NCBI GenBank assembly: GCA_947846985.1 | Contig: CANTUZ010000020.1 | Location: 7,537,459-7,601,458 of the forward strand | DNA length: 64,000 nucleotides | Source: Fratercula arctica | Lineage: Eukaryota > Chordata > Aves > Charadriiformes > Alcidae | Direction: 5' to 3' | Shown here: positions 38,131 to 50,059 of the stretch, piece by piece | How the letters are laid out: every line of letters begins with the position of its first letter | Numbering within the stretch: the stretch's first letter is position 1 | Notes under the pieces: model-generated | What the model saw: the letters and a program-made list of their open reading frames with translations, nothing else | The model's database searches: none | Told to the model about the DNA's origin: nothing | Translations under genes and position numbers: made by a program

Positions 38131-41100
38131 TCGTAGCGGTACGCCATGCGGATCTGGGCCACGTTTGTCTTCCGGATGTCGTTGCCCTGGGGCCCCTCTT
38201 CCTGGTAGTTTTCCCCCAGGAACTTGGCTTTCTCCTGCCAGAGATGAGGACAGCGGGGCAGACATCAGGGCCCTGCTGGCAGCACCCGAGGGAAACGCTG
38301 GCTGCTGACAGGGTCCCCGAGGGCTGAGCCCACGGAGCTGCCGGCCTGGCCCTGGGCAGGGACCCCTGCGGGCAGGCCCGAGCCCGCCCTCCCCGGCAGG
38401 CACTTACCTCGTGGGACAGACCGCACTGCAGGACACTGTTTCTGGCAATTTCGCACATGTCACAGGTGCTGAGCTTGAAGACCTGGGCAGCAATGGCGTA
38501 CTCCTCCATCAGGGGCTCCTGCAGCCACAGGCTGTGTTAGAGGCCAGCAGCTTCTGCTGGCACAGCCCACGCTGTTGCAAGGGCTGTCCAGAGATGGCCC
38601 AGCATGACAAACCCTCTGCAAAGACTGGTGGCTTCCCTAAAAAACAAGGCCCACACAGTCCCAGCCCCAGTGCCCAGACAGGAGGTGATCGTCTCACACT
38701 GTACCTTGGTGTAATGGAACTGCATGGGGTCATCTGTAGAAAGGGACACCATGAGGCCCTTCTGGTGGAAATCAAGCAATGGATTCTTTGCATACTCCAG
38801 GAAAAGGCTGTTGTTGCTGAGTGGGGACATAGCAATGGGAATCTGGGCAAGGAAGTACAGGTACTGCAACACCGGGCTCTGCAAAGATGAGCAGGGTTGC
38901 CAGGTTAGGGATAACGTTGCTGCACCTTCTACCTCTCCAGGGTCAGTCCTCAGATCAGCCCAGTGCCCCATCCACAAAATGCAGTGCACAGAGCTCATGC
39001 ATGCTAGAAAAGAGATAGGCAAACTCCAATCCTCCAGGACCCACATGAGGCCAAGTGAGTTAGAACCTGCCTGATTTCAGAACTCAGCTGTCTCCAGTGA
39101 TAACACACGTATATAATGATAGATCTGTGAGGCTGAACCCCTGAAATATGAATACATTTCTCAGCTACATCCCCAAACACACCTGGTGAAACCCAGAGAA
39201 TCCTGTAACATCTGCCTGAAGCCAGGCTGTGTCAGTCTAACAGAGAGGCACAGTTAACTGGCAGCTACAGTGAAGGCCAGCCCTGAACATGTTCTCCTCC
39301 TCTGCCATGCCTGCACTGCTCTGTGGCAGGCTGTCCTGCTTACCTTCTTGAGGTTGAGACCATGGGAGATATTATCTGCTGTCATGAAGGCTGTAAGCAG
39401 ATGTGTGACGGCCCCGGCTTCCCCGCAGTGTGGACGGAAGAGGAACGTGTTCATACCACGCTGCCTGGGCACATGGAAGAAGGACTCAGAGAAGGCAAGC
39501 AGCAGGGTTAGGTGGCATATGAGGCAAGATTCCCTGACATCAGGTCCAGCTCTCCCCCTACCAGTGGGTTCCCAAGAATCCAGCTCAACCTAGGAGCACA
39601 TTATTTGTTCTCTTTTCTACTTTATGCATGCAATAGATGTATCTCTGCAATCCCAAAGTTTTCACCTCAGTCCATCACACTTCCTACCGGGGAGTGTTTG
39701 GATTGCTCTAGGACATGAAGCTCAAAACTACGCTGGTAGAAGAGCAAGGAGGGCCCCACTTCTTCCACACCAACAATCAAAGAGCTGAGACAACTCATGA
39801 GGCAGCCCCACTTTTGCCAGCCCATCGTAGGTCCCTTAGCAGATCCTGGCCCTCACCTGCGTAGGTTGTTGAGCACCAGGATGTTGGCATACATATAGTA
39901 TAGATAGTAGGTGTAGGATGGGTTCCTCTCCGAAGTCCACTCCTTTGGCTTTGGGCTTTTAGTGCAGAACATGTGTCCACTATGCTTGGATTCATCATCC
40001 ACGCTGTCGAAGCCAGTGATCTGCTTGGCAAGGTAACAAAAAAACCACATCTCAAAGCTCCGTACCTCATCATGCCAGGGTAGGTTCACTCATCCTGCTC
40101 CACTGCAGCTTGCCATAGCCCAGCTGTAGCCTGTCCCCCTTCCCCACTCAAGAGCAGAGCCAGGGCAAGGCTGCAGACTTTGCTCCTCACAACCCGCCAA
40201 GCTCCATCAAGGGCTAGAAATAGAGTTCACACCAAACACCTCTGCAGGAGGTGAGTGGGCAGCATTTCTCACAGCCCCACAGCAGCCAGCTCAGAGTCTG
40301 GCCCCTCCCAGCACTTCTGGATACACACCCCCTTTCCCAAACGTGGGAGCAGGGCCACAAGCCCACTGATGACATTTTGCATGTCAGGGCCAGTACCCGA
40401 TTTCTTGTGCACAAACAGGAATGTGAGTGCTCACCACACCCTGACAACATCATGAGGTGACACTCACGTGACGTAGAAAGACACTCAGCTCTTTGTGGGC
40501 TCGAGGATTGATAGTTGCCTCAAACACAGGAACAAAGATATTTTCCAGCATTTTCCCAAAGTGTGGGAGGAAATTCTTAGACCTAAACACATCACTGTGG
40601 ACAGACATGGGGATTAGCTGCTAGCAGAGGAACAACATGGCCCACTGTCCCCATAATCCCTTCAGGATAAAAAATGAGGTATAGTAAGGCACTGTAAGGC
40701 ACAGTGCTGCCTCAGACCCACAGCACATACTAAATCCTGGGTACTTGGATCATCCACTTCATGTTGGGAGAATAGACCCGATGATTGTTGAACCAGCTGG
40801 CTAGCTTGGGCCACTCCTCAGCTGATCGCCCATAGATTGAGAGTCGAGGCTCCGCATGCTGGTACTTGGCATCCTCCAGATCAGAGCCAACCTCCTGCAA
40901 ACCAGAACAGAGAGTTGCATGGGGACCCTCCAGCCCCTGGGCACAGCAGCACCTCAGCTTGGCTGCTCTCTCCTCCCCTGTATTCTCACCTTGATGATGG
41001 TAGCAAAGTACTCGCCATTGATAGCATTCTCTGTCTTCAGATAGAGGTCACGCAGCTCACTTGCACCCACAGGGTTGTACTTGTCATTGAACTTGTCAAA

Positions 41101-44100
41101 GCGCTGAAATGTCTGCCGCCCCTGGAGTAGGGAGGATCAGGGGCAAGTACTACACACACACTGGGTCCAAGCATAGCAGCTGAGCAGGGACTGATCCAAA
41201 CAACCCAAAATGCGAAAGCCAGGAAGGAGCTGCTACATCCTGCCACAAACACTAACGTGCACACGTCATGGGTACAAAGGGAGGGGAAAAGCCATTCCTA
41301 CAGGGATGGACGAGAGTGACCCAAGAGTCGTCTTACACTAAACGCCCTACCACTTACAGCATGGACATCCAGGGAATCCACTGTCAGGTCGTAGGGGTGC
41401 AGATTGAGCTGCTGGAAAAGCTGTTTCAGGGTGAGCTGTTTGCCGTTGGCATCATAAACTACACGGTCAGCATCCACACAGTATGATTGCTTGATGAACC
41501 GCAGAAGATGCTTCTGGTTCATGCAGGCTGCAGCATGGATGTGTGTGTCCACCTGAGAAACCAGAGGGAAAGCTATCTAGCTTCAAGTTGGGATGCTCAG
41601 GTACCATCAACAAACCACTTTGGTGAGCCCAGGTTGCACGGGGAGCACGGCTCAGCCCAGCAGACGAACACAACAGGCCTAGGCCAAGAGCAGCCCAGTC
41701 AGCACCATCCCATTTGCAGGAACAGTGTAGGTGCCACAGACCTTGACTCTAATATCCAGTTCTCAGGGAGGGGAAGGCACCAAGACAACTTGTCTTCAAG
41801 AGTCACTAGGGCTGTAAGCCTTGCAATCTACCTTCCGGCAGTTGTAGAAGTCCCGATGGGGGTTGTTCTTCAGCTCCTTCATCTCCTCCATCTCATTCAG
41901 CATTTCATGCACTTGGAACTTGGATGAGAGGAACTTCAGGCGCCGATGAGTGTAGGTCTTACTAGTGAAAGTAAAGGGTAGAACAGTGGCCAGGCTCCGT
42001 ACCCCTCAACAAAAGGGCACGGCCCATCAAACACAGGGATGCAGCTTTCAGCTGAGGTGGAGGAGTCATGCTGGCCTGGCCCATGTCCTTAAGGAGCTTC
42101 TCCTGGCTCTGTCACAGAGCTTCAAAGGAAGGCCTGGCCAGGTGTAAGCATCCCTGCAGGGCACGTCTCCAACCCCTGAATCCTGACTTTGCTTAAGATC
42201 CCAATCAAGATGGCTGACAAGGACACTTTGGTAGCCTGCAGGCTGCAGGTATAGAATCAGTGGGTTCCTCCCTCCTCCCAGGAAGAGAGGGGGACAACCC
42301 TGGCTCTGCCCTGCCCTCCCTCTGCCTGCTGAGGCAGGACCTGTCAGCTGCACCCAGCAGCGCTGGGTTGTGCACTTACACAGGGCCCTGTGCAATCAGG
42401 GCCAAGAGGAAGTTCATGTCGTCAAGAAAGTGCTCGAGGCTGGGGTAGGGCAGGTCCTTTGGCTCATTTCTTTCAAGCGCTGCCTTGTCTCCATAGATGT
42501 AACCTACCCCATCCTTCATCTGGACATGGTATCCCAGGTCCTCAGGGAGATTTCCAGTTTCAAAGGGATCCTCTCCATCCTTCACTGGCGGGGTGAACAC
42601 TGGACCAAAAGGAGAATACCATGAGGCACAAGCTGCCAGCCAAAACCCCACAAGCCTGCCGTGCTCCTCCACCCCAGGCAGAGGGCAGGGATAGCCTCAA
42701 GAGGAGGCCCGGGCAAGCGACTTCCCTTGGAGCACTTCCGCAGCCCTTTTCTGACCCATGCCCAGCCCATGCTGAAGCCAGAGAGGAAAACCCTCCAGGT
42801 GCCTAGATGTACCTGGGCCAGTGTCACTCGCCCTCCAGACCTCGCCTTCGATAGCACGCAGGTACTGAGACGGGGTCCTGGGGAACCTCTGCACAGACTG
42901 CTGCATGTACTTCTCCCGGATGCACAGGGCACGGTACAGGCCTTTGCAGACAACTTCAAAGTCTTCAACTGTCACCTGCAAGAGGGGTGTTGCTGAACAC
43001 AACCACACAACTGGAACCTAGCTGCCTGAGAGATACCCTGGTGCACCAAGATGTGAAGAGGACAATTTCGTTCACAGGAAGATACATACCTTATCATCCC
43101 CTCCCTCACACTGCTCTGCCTGGGCAGGACAAAGAAGGGATGACAGGCAAAGTCCTGGACATGACAAAGGGAAGTTCCTCGCACTAGGACCAATGGATTC
43201 CAGCTGTCACCCCCTCTTACATTCCTCACTGCAAACTGTTGATGGCACTGAAATGGAAGCCAGGCCTGGGCAAAACACTAAAAGCTATTTTTGGACCCAA
43301 GGCTGAAACTGAAGCAGGACCAATAACATACACTGACCTGATGTGTCAAGAATTTTTGATTTACTGCACAGACAAGTGTTTTGGGCAGTCAAGAGATGTC
43401 AGACTGGAGCAGGATGGGAGAATACCATATAGCACTTTCAGCTAGCTACAGTCATGGCAGAAGGAATGTGCCTGTGCATGGAGGGGCTTTCAGCTTCCCC
43501 TAATTGCTCCTCTGCTCTTCAACTCCAAGCTGAGCAACCTGCTCCAGCCAGGGCAGGAGGGAGTGACCTGCCAGCAGTATCTCAGAAGCAGCACAAACGT
43601 ACTAGGTGACTGTGGAGGAGGAGAGGAGGAATTAGCACAGAACGTGATAGCAGTCCTGGTCAACTGGCACCAGGTGACTCCGCCTGAGCAGATGACCTTC
43701 AGAGGTCCCTGCCAGCCTCCACCGATCTGGGATTCTGTGACATGCACAGATCTCAGACCGATATAGCTGTGTGCGAGCAGGAGCAGGCTGCAACAGAATG
43801 AGCATCACCTACCCTGCCTTGCCCTGCCCTCTGCCCGGAGAATCCCATAGGAAGCCTGCAGCACCCCACAGACTCCTGCTAAGCAATTCAGCTCCAGATC
43901 TTCCAGGGATGCAGCAGGGCCCCATCAGATGCTCATGAGACACAGACTGAGCTGGAAGACACAGACTGTCCTCACTGCACCTGGTACAGACTCCTGTGAC
44001 ACTGGGCACGACTGAGGGACATGAAGGGACTAGATGAGGTGGTAGCATGGGGAAGGGTATAGCCATGCAAGTACCTACCCCAGAGGCATAATCCCCTGTG

Positions 44101-47100
44101 ATCTGTACCCGCTGGAAGTCAGGCACAGTCTGGTACAGGGGGGAGGCAGAGATGACCTCATCAATAGCAGACAGTCTGGTTATAGACCTCTGAGCCACAG
44201 GGACCGCCAATGCAATTGTCTTCATGCGGAACAGGCGCTTCTTCCTGCCAGGGAGGAAAGCCTCAGGCAAACAGCCCCAACTCTGGCCACACGCAGGCGA
44301 AGGGTCAGGGGCACTTACCACAGCCATGTTCCAGCTGTGGACAACATGAATCATCTCAGTGGTGCTTTCTGAGCACCTTAAACACACTGCCAAAGTTAGA
44401 AGCCACAGCACACAAAGTAGCTACAGGCTTTCAAGCACGGTTTTGGCAGTCGCACCTTTCCAGAAAAAGGTTTCCAGGTCTCCCTCTCCAACAGCTCTGT
44501 GGCCATGGCCGTGCTGACACCCAGGGAACAGGCCAGAGGTGTCTTTCTGCCCAACAGTGGGAACAGTTGGAGAGGAAACCCTGAAACCTGAGAGATGCCC
44601 CAGGATTACCAAGGATTTATCCCATGGGTGTGATGAGCTGTTTTCACTGGCCTTGATTTATGCTTTCTTACAGCTCTGGCTGGGGATCTGCAGACAATGC
44701 TCCTCTCCTTTCCCCAGCTGCCCTGGTTGTTGCTCACCGCTTTTCTGCACAGCTCTCCTGAAGTATCATGTGCTTTCTCATTTCCTGGCGTGAGATGGGG
44801 CAGATGTCTTCCACATCGAAAGGAGAGATCTCTTGCCTGCTCTCCTCATCTTTCACCTCAGAGGCAAAGACCTTCTCTGCGAAGGAGCGCATTGCCTCAT
44901 CCATTTCTGCAAGGAGAAGGAGCAGAGTGCAGGGTCACACAGGCATCTGGTGCCCAGCCACCTCCCAGGCAGGTGGCCCTCAGCTGTGGGATGGTGGGGG
45001 GAGATAACACAGAGGCTTCCTTTCCCTGCTGTTACATGGTAAGGCAAAGGGGCTTGTGCTGAACTATGAAGACATGGGAAAATTCTGGCATTAGGTCCAT
45101 TTCTTAGCAGTGCAATATCACAAAAACAGGATTTCAGTAACAAAAGTTGCTGTTGTAAATCATCACTGGGCACCAACATGTTTCTTGGAAGAAAAAAAGC
45201 ATGTTTTTTGCAGTATCCCATTATTGCCCACTGTTAGGAACTCTGGGGTGACAGGTGTCTCAGCAAGAAATGTTTTCTGCTGACACGTAAGGCCTCAGCA
45301 AACATGAAGTAGGAAGAAGAGGGCAGAGGCATCATGCTGTGGACTTCAACCTGAATAAAGGAGATGAAGCATTGGATCTGTCCCCTCATGGATCAAATCC
45401 ACTAGGAGCAGGATGCATTCAAAAAAAGTTAATTTAGGCTGGATCTCTGTTAAAAAAAAAAAAAAAAAAAAAAAAGGAAAACGCCAAACCCAAAAAAACA
45501 ACAAAGGTGTGAATAGGTGCAAGGGAAATTGCAAAATGTTTCACTTCCTGCCACAGAGGAAAGAACTACACTAAAAAAAGTTTCTCTCTTAAGCAGGAGC
45601 TCAGGCATGCTAGGACAATATTTAACAAATAGCAGCTTCGTATATCAAAGCACCAAAAAGCTGGAACCATTCCATGAAACAGTGAGGGGCACAGCTGGCA
45701 CTGTTGAGAAATAGCATCTTCTCGAACTGCTGAAAGATCACCATGATCATGTAACTGCTGTGTGTTTCCGATGATCATGTCTAGGCAGTACCACAGCAGA
45801 GCATATAAAAACTTTAGCAATACTCACCTTTGTCTTCTGCTGTTTGAGATAAAACAGAAACAAAATACAACCAGATGTGATCAGCCCTTCAAAATCGAAG
45901 CCTTACTGCCTAATCATCACATTAGTGATTAAAAAGGGATTAATAAATTACAAGTTTAGCCAAAGCCTTCCCCTTACAAAAGAATGAACAGTACTTGTCA
46001 CTTTGTACAATATAAAGATGGAAGTTCAGTGTCGACTGTTCTACGATACAGCCTCGCTGGTGCGCACATGAAAATGAACCACATCGCAGATGCCATCCAA
46101 CCTGAGGCTGCCTTCAGCAGTCTCCAGGTTTCCCTGCAGCTGTCCAAGGGGAACAGCATTTTCCAGAACCTAGATCACCTCAGGCAACTAACAGATACTT
46201 AGTCATCTAATGAGACTGCGTTGTCTTGGAAGGTCTCTCCCTACACCTGTGTCCAGGCACAGGGATGCAAAAGAACATAGGAACGAACAGCATTCTCCTG
46301 CCTGAACAAGAAAGTAAACATTTTAGTGACTCAGAGCACCAGGGCTGCTTTGCTATTTTTTGTCCATGACTTGCCATCCTTTGTGAAGATCAGGATGGAT
46401 GGTCATTTCAAAGATGCCGAGTTTCATCCTCCTGCTGCCTATGGTCACATCTCCACTCATTCACTAACAGGATCAGACAGCTGAGACAGTGCAGTTCCAC
46501 AGACCTTCACTCCTGGTCATACAGTGTGGCATCAACATTTTGGGGGTGCAACTCATGCCCTTTCCATCTGACCCAGAAAATTCAGTCTGGAGCTCTGGTG
46601 TCACAAGTCACCGGCTGCTGACTTCCCACAGTCCAGCCTGCAGCACAGGCTCTCCTGGCATTTGAATGCCACATACTCATTCGCAAACTAAGCATCCTAG
46701 AAATGCCTAGTTTGACCTTTCATCTCTTTAGTGGACGAAAATTACACTCATGAAGGTCAACAGATTCCCACTGATGTTGCAGGGCCAGGCTTTAACACTA
46801 GCTTCACAAGGGACAGTGACTATCACACCACACAGCACTGCAATTCTAAACATGCTCTTATCAGAACTGTTTGCGCCAATATTCTGCAGGGCTCCGTAAT
46901 GGCATCACACGTCCCTCTGTGCTGTTCTGCAAAGCCTGGCTGGCCCCGCTCCTGCTGCCCAGCCTCTGTTCCCCGTCCCCTGGGGAATGCAGCACCCCAC
47001 ATCTGAGACTCCTGAAATCCCTCTGACCCCTTCCACAAGTGATTTAATGGTATCATTACAGGATACATTACATTGCAGGAGGGACAATATTTTTCTCCAG

Positions 47101-47324
47101 TACAAGCAGAGCAAGATTTAAACAATAATGCTATTTCTTTGCTGCACCATCCAAAAATGTCTCCAAGCAGGAAGAAAAATGCTCAAAGCCCACAGTGAGG
47201 TCCCCTGGACTGCAAAGATACCACACCATCAAAATCTCAGAGGCTGCAGGCTGACAAACCTGCCCTGTGGCTCCTTGTCTCACCAATTGCATTCAAACCT
47301 ACCTGGAATCCTCATCCGTGACAT
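38079..47324 (-). CDS. AMPD1: AMPD1, muscle AMP deaminase
   Basis: AMPD1 deaminates AMP to IMP plus ammonia in the purine nucleotide cycle of skeletal muscle; it is a zinc metalloenzyme. Sixteen coding exons: 47303-47324, 45828-45839, 44738-44906, 44079-44244, 42813-42975, 42380-42599, 41832-41961, 41358-41552, 40990-41121, 40731-40894, 40468-40594, 39857-40020, 39344-39464, 38705-38878, 38408-38518, 38079-38234. Total 2226 nt, 741 aa (human 747). Zinc-binding [15 protein letters not shown] is at about residue 296, the FRPHCGEAG block at about 565-573, and the deaminase signature SLSTDDP at 640-646. The C-terminus is [12 protein letters not shown]. The N-terminus MSRMRIP-AEDKEMDEAM parallels human MPLFKLP-AEEKQ. 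AMPD2 and AMPD3 were considered; the N-terminal exon pattern, mini-exon and gene order point to AMPD1. All introns are GT-AG. Confidence 0.96.
43490..43745 (+). repeat. Degenerate CR1 LINE 3' end
   Basis: In AMPD1 intron 4, the plus strand carries CTGAGCAACCTGCTCCAGCC and, further on, GCAGATGACCTTCAGAGGTCC ... CCAGCCTCCACC ... GATTCTGTGAC. These match the order of CR1 tail blocks and the terminal octamer. About 130 bp between the blocks does not resemble CR1 and may be an insertion or decay. It is antisense to AMPD1. Confidence 0.55.
45452..45475 (+). repeat. Poly(A) tract
   Basis: A run of 24 A in AMPD1 intron 2, preceded by a shorter A run at 45420. No flanking duplication or retrocopy is seen. 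Confidence 0.85.
45828..45839 (-). other. AMPD1: AMPD1 exon 2, a 12-nt mini-exon
   Basis: The mini-exon reads CAGAAGACAAAG on the minus strand, between an acceptor TTTATCTCAAACAG and a strong donor AAG|GTGAGT. With the last base of exon 1 (G) and the first bases of exon 3 (AA) it encodes A-E-D-K-E. Mammalian AMPD1 is known to have a 12-nt exon 2 at the same place, sometimes skipped. Because 12 is a multiple of three, skipping keeps the frame. Confidence 0.85.
47303..47324 (-). other. AMPD1: AMPD1 exon 1 coding part
   Basis: The minus strand reads ATG-TCA-CGG-ATG-AGG-ATT-CCA-G|GTAGGT, i.e. MSRMRIP plus one base. The leftover G joins CA of the mini-exon to give Ala, so the phase fits exactly. 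A is at position -3 of the start. No ATG occurs between the candidate TATA box and this start. It was found by searching upstream for a short exon in phase, because human exon 1 also encodes only seven residues (MPLFKLP). Confidence 0.85.
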
Positions 47325-47339
47325 CTTTCCAGCAAGTTT

Positions 47340-47525
47340 GCAGAGCGTCAAGTAACACCCAGTAACAGAGCACAAGTAGCTAACTGACTGCACAACAGCC
47401 TAATACTAATTTTATTCCTTTCCCTTCCCTGTAATTAGACTCTCCCACTCTAAAAGGAGAGCGGAGGTCAACTATAGGACTATTTAAAGTGCAATCACAA
47501 GCACTTGCACTGAAACAGGTGAAAC
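47340..47525 (-). promoter_or_regulatory. AMPD1: AMPD1 promoter: TATA/MEF2-like site and E-box
   Basis: Upstream of exon 1 there is no CpG island. On the minus strand CTTTAAATAG (47480-47489) serves as a TATA-like box and is one base from a MEF2 consensus. An E-box CAGGTG lies at 47516-47521, about 30 bp further upstream. The TATA position predicts a start near 47450-47455 and a leader of about 130 nt. E-box plus MEF2/TATA fits muscle-restricted expression of AMPD1; this is inference. Confidence 0.5.
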
Positions 47526-47529
47526 CAGG

Positions 47530-50050
47530 GCTCAAATTTAACTGGTTTGGTTTTTTTTTTTCCAGTTAGGCTTTCATTTTACACTTCCCAGGACAGCCAC
47601 ACCTTTCTAAAGTGGACCTGTGGAAGTCAGTCTTTTAAGAGGGACTAAAACTGCTGTCTTCTGTGCTGAACCAGTGGTTTAAGGGAAATCCCTAAGGCAC
47701 AGGGCTGATGTTTTCATGAGAAGAGGAGCTGTAGATAGGTACAAACGATGTGCTCTCACCAACCGACATGCTATTCAGAGAAGATTTTTCCTGACAGAGG
47801 GATCTACTTGAAAGACAGGATTTTAGCAAGAAGAGTTGCACAGATGTCCTCGCATCCTCCCAGCTGAATCAAACAAACAGAAAGCGCAAGGAGCTATACT
47901 TTGTTCCTGAGCTTTTCAGGAACTGTCTTTATAAAAATTTCTATGACAATAGTAAGGTGATATTCAGTTCTGTATGTGGTGAGCCATAACCAAGGTATAT
48001 CTTACACAGACCAGCACTTACTACAATCCAAGGTGTGGCAAGAAACTCCTCCCTTAAGCTACACACGGTGGCATGGATCTGGCAGAGCAGTGTATCAGTT
48101 TGGGAAGTACCTCTAGGCTTGTTTTCAGTAGATTCTTTCTAGCATACAGGCATCGAGGGCTGCACCCAGTCCTTTAGAGTCTCCTCAAACCTTCTTCGGA
48201 TCTCTCACATGAAGTTGGAAAGCAGCTCCTGTCTAAAGAAAATGGCCAGAATTTGTAGTGCCTTCCATGTTGTCAGGGTAACTCTGAGCTTCTGACTCAG
48301 CTTCCTGGTGGGAAGCGGTAAGCCTAAACGGGTCAGGAGGATACAATAGTTTTGATTTGAAACAGAGTTTTTTCCTGTTGTTTATACTTCACGTCTTGAT
48401 GGAGTTGAAATACCTCCAGTGAAACCAGGACAAGTCAAGCAAAGCGTTCAGGCTATAGTCAGCACAGTCTTGCTGCTGATTTAAAAGGTGACTTTGGTCA
48501 TAACATTGAAAGGAACATAAAAACTAGCACCCCTGGAAAAGACAACGTTGTCTGGAATTATATATACCCATAAAGGCTTCCTGTGCTATATTTTTAGGAA
48601 CAGTTATGAAAAGGCCTTGTCCCAGAAGGCGGCTGGAATAAGTGAAAGAGTTACTTGCATAAGAAACAGAGCTAGAAATAACAAGACACAGATTTTGTCC
48701 ATAGGTGCATGGGAAGCTTGTGGCACAACTAGTCGGTGAAGTCTGATGAGCTGAGACCTGGTGCAGCATCTCCAGCTGAGACAGTTTCCAGAGCATCCAG
48801 AAACTCTCCCTGAAAGATCACTGTTTGATGTGCACAACTTCAAAACGTGCTGTGTTACAATTAAGAAATTCTCCAGAATTCAGGGTTTTAGCCCCACTTC
48901 CCAGTATTCCCCAAGAATAAAAAATTTATTTCCTCCCTGGACACACAGAGCTGCAGCCAATAGGGCAAAGCTGGGATGCTGTGACAGTCTTGATCTCTAA
49001 TAGCCGGTCACCTCTCTCATGCTGATAGCAGTCTTCAGTTTCTGAATTATTCTTGTTCTTACTCATTCCCCAGTTTGTGAGCCCCCACACCATGTTATTA
49101 TTTAACTATTTCACTTAAGGTCAATAAAAACTGGCTCCTGCTTTTTTTTGCTTGCCCACAGGGACTGTATCTGCCCCTAACCTTTCTGGATATATCAAGA
49201 TCTTGGGACTCACATCTGAAACCAAAAATAACCTTTAGGGTACAGAGGTCATCTTCCTCAAGATGTCTCTTGATCCCCTAGCTTTTTAAAATCACAGGGT
49301 CAACATCATTGGGTTCACGACAGAAATACAAGTAAAGCTTGGGTATGCTGTGCTAAAGTTAGATCTACCTAAAGCCTCTTTAAACTCAAGTACTAAATAC
49401 AAACAAGCCACCTTCCCACTCATTTACAGCCAGAGAGCAAGTGATTCACACCCAGAGGTTTCAGAGTGGCTCTAAAACCCCACACTTTTATCTCTGAGAT
49501 GCCTTCATTCCACCTATGTCTAGTCAAAGGGAAAAGGCCAAACATGCCAGAAATTTGGCAGCTTAAGGTATTTAGCAGGATCTTCCTCTAGTTCACCTAG
49601 CAGAGCAGCCGTGTGACAGGGGCAGCTGTCCAAACAGAAGCGTAGGGGCGTTTCACTAGAAAATGGTTTCAATTCCTGAGGAAGAAAAGTATTAACAGAG
49701 AGGGGGTAAGGTGGAAGCTCACAAGGTCACTCCTTGACGTGCCATGCCTTTGACCAACAGCACCTTGCACCAAGAAGAGCCTCAGCAAGTTTTTCTCTCC
49801 CCACATTGCTCCGAGTCATTTCCTACACAGATGCATTTCTCTAGGGCTGTTTAGATCAGCCTCTGTTCCAGTAGGCAGCAAAAGTCAGTTAGTCCTTAAG
49901 GCGTGAAATGGGCTCTAGCAACAGATTGTTACAGGTGACAACCCCATGGGAGGGAAGCGAATCTAGATCCCATAGAGGAAGCAGACAGCACTGTGATAAG
50001 CTTTCTGTAAGCCAGTTGTGGATCCCGTGCCCAGATCACTACCACAAAAG
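47530..50050. other. Intergenic region between AMPD1 promoter and NRAS 3' end
   Basis: About 2.5 kb of AT-rich sequence with only short, unrecognisable open frames. I see no exon, RNA gene or clear interspersed repeat. It may contain muscle enhancer elements for AMPD1 or the end of a long NRAS transcript. Confidence 0.6.
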
Positions 50051-50059
50051 AAACAACCA

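Noticed and set aside
37194..38403. Long open frames of 190-291 codons in the 37.2-38.4 kb island
   Set aside because: Same cause: high GC removes stop codons. Their composition is low-complexity, and they overlap the true last AMPD1 exons on the minus strand.
45452..45475. Poly(A) run as the tail of a processed pseudogene
   Set aside because: No flanking duplication and no recognisable parent sequence upstream of it.
38079..47324. AMPD2 or AMPD3 as alternative identities
   Set aside because: The short first exon, 12-nt second exon, C-terminus EGLKAE and position between DENND2C and NRAS all fit AMPD1.
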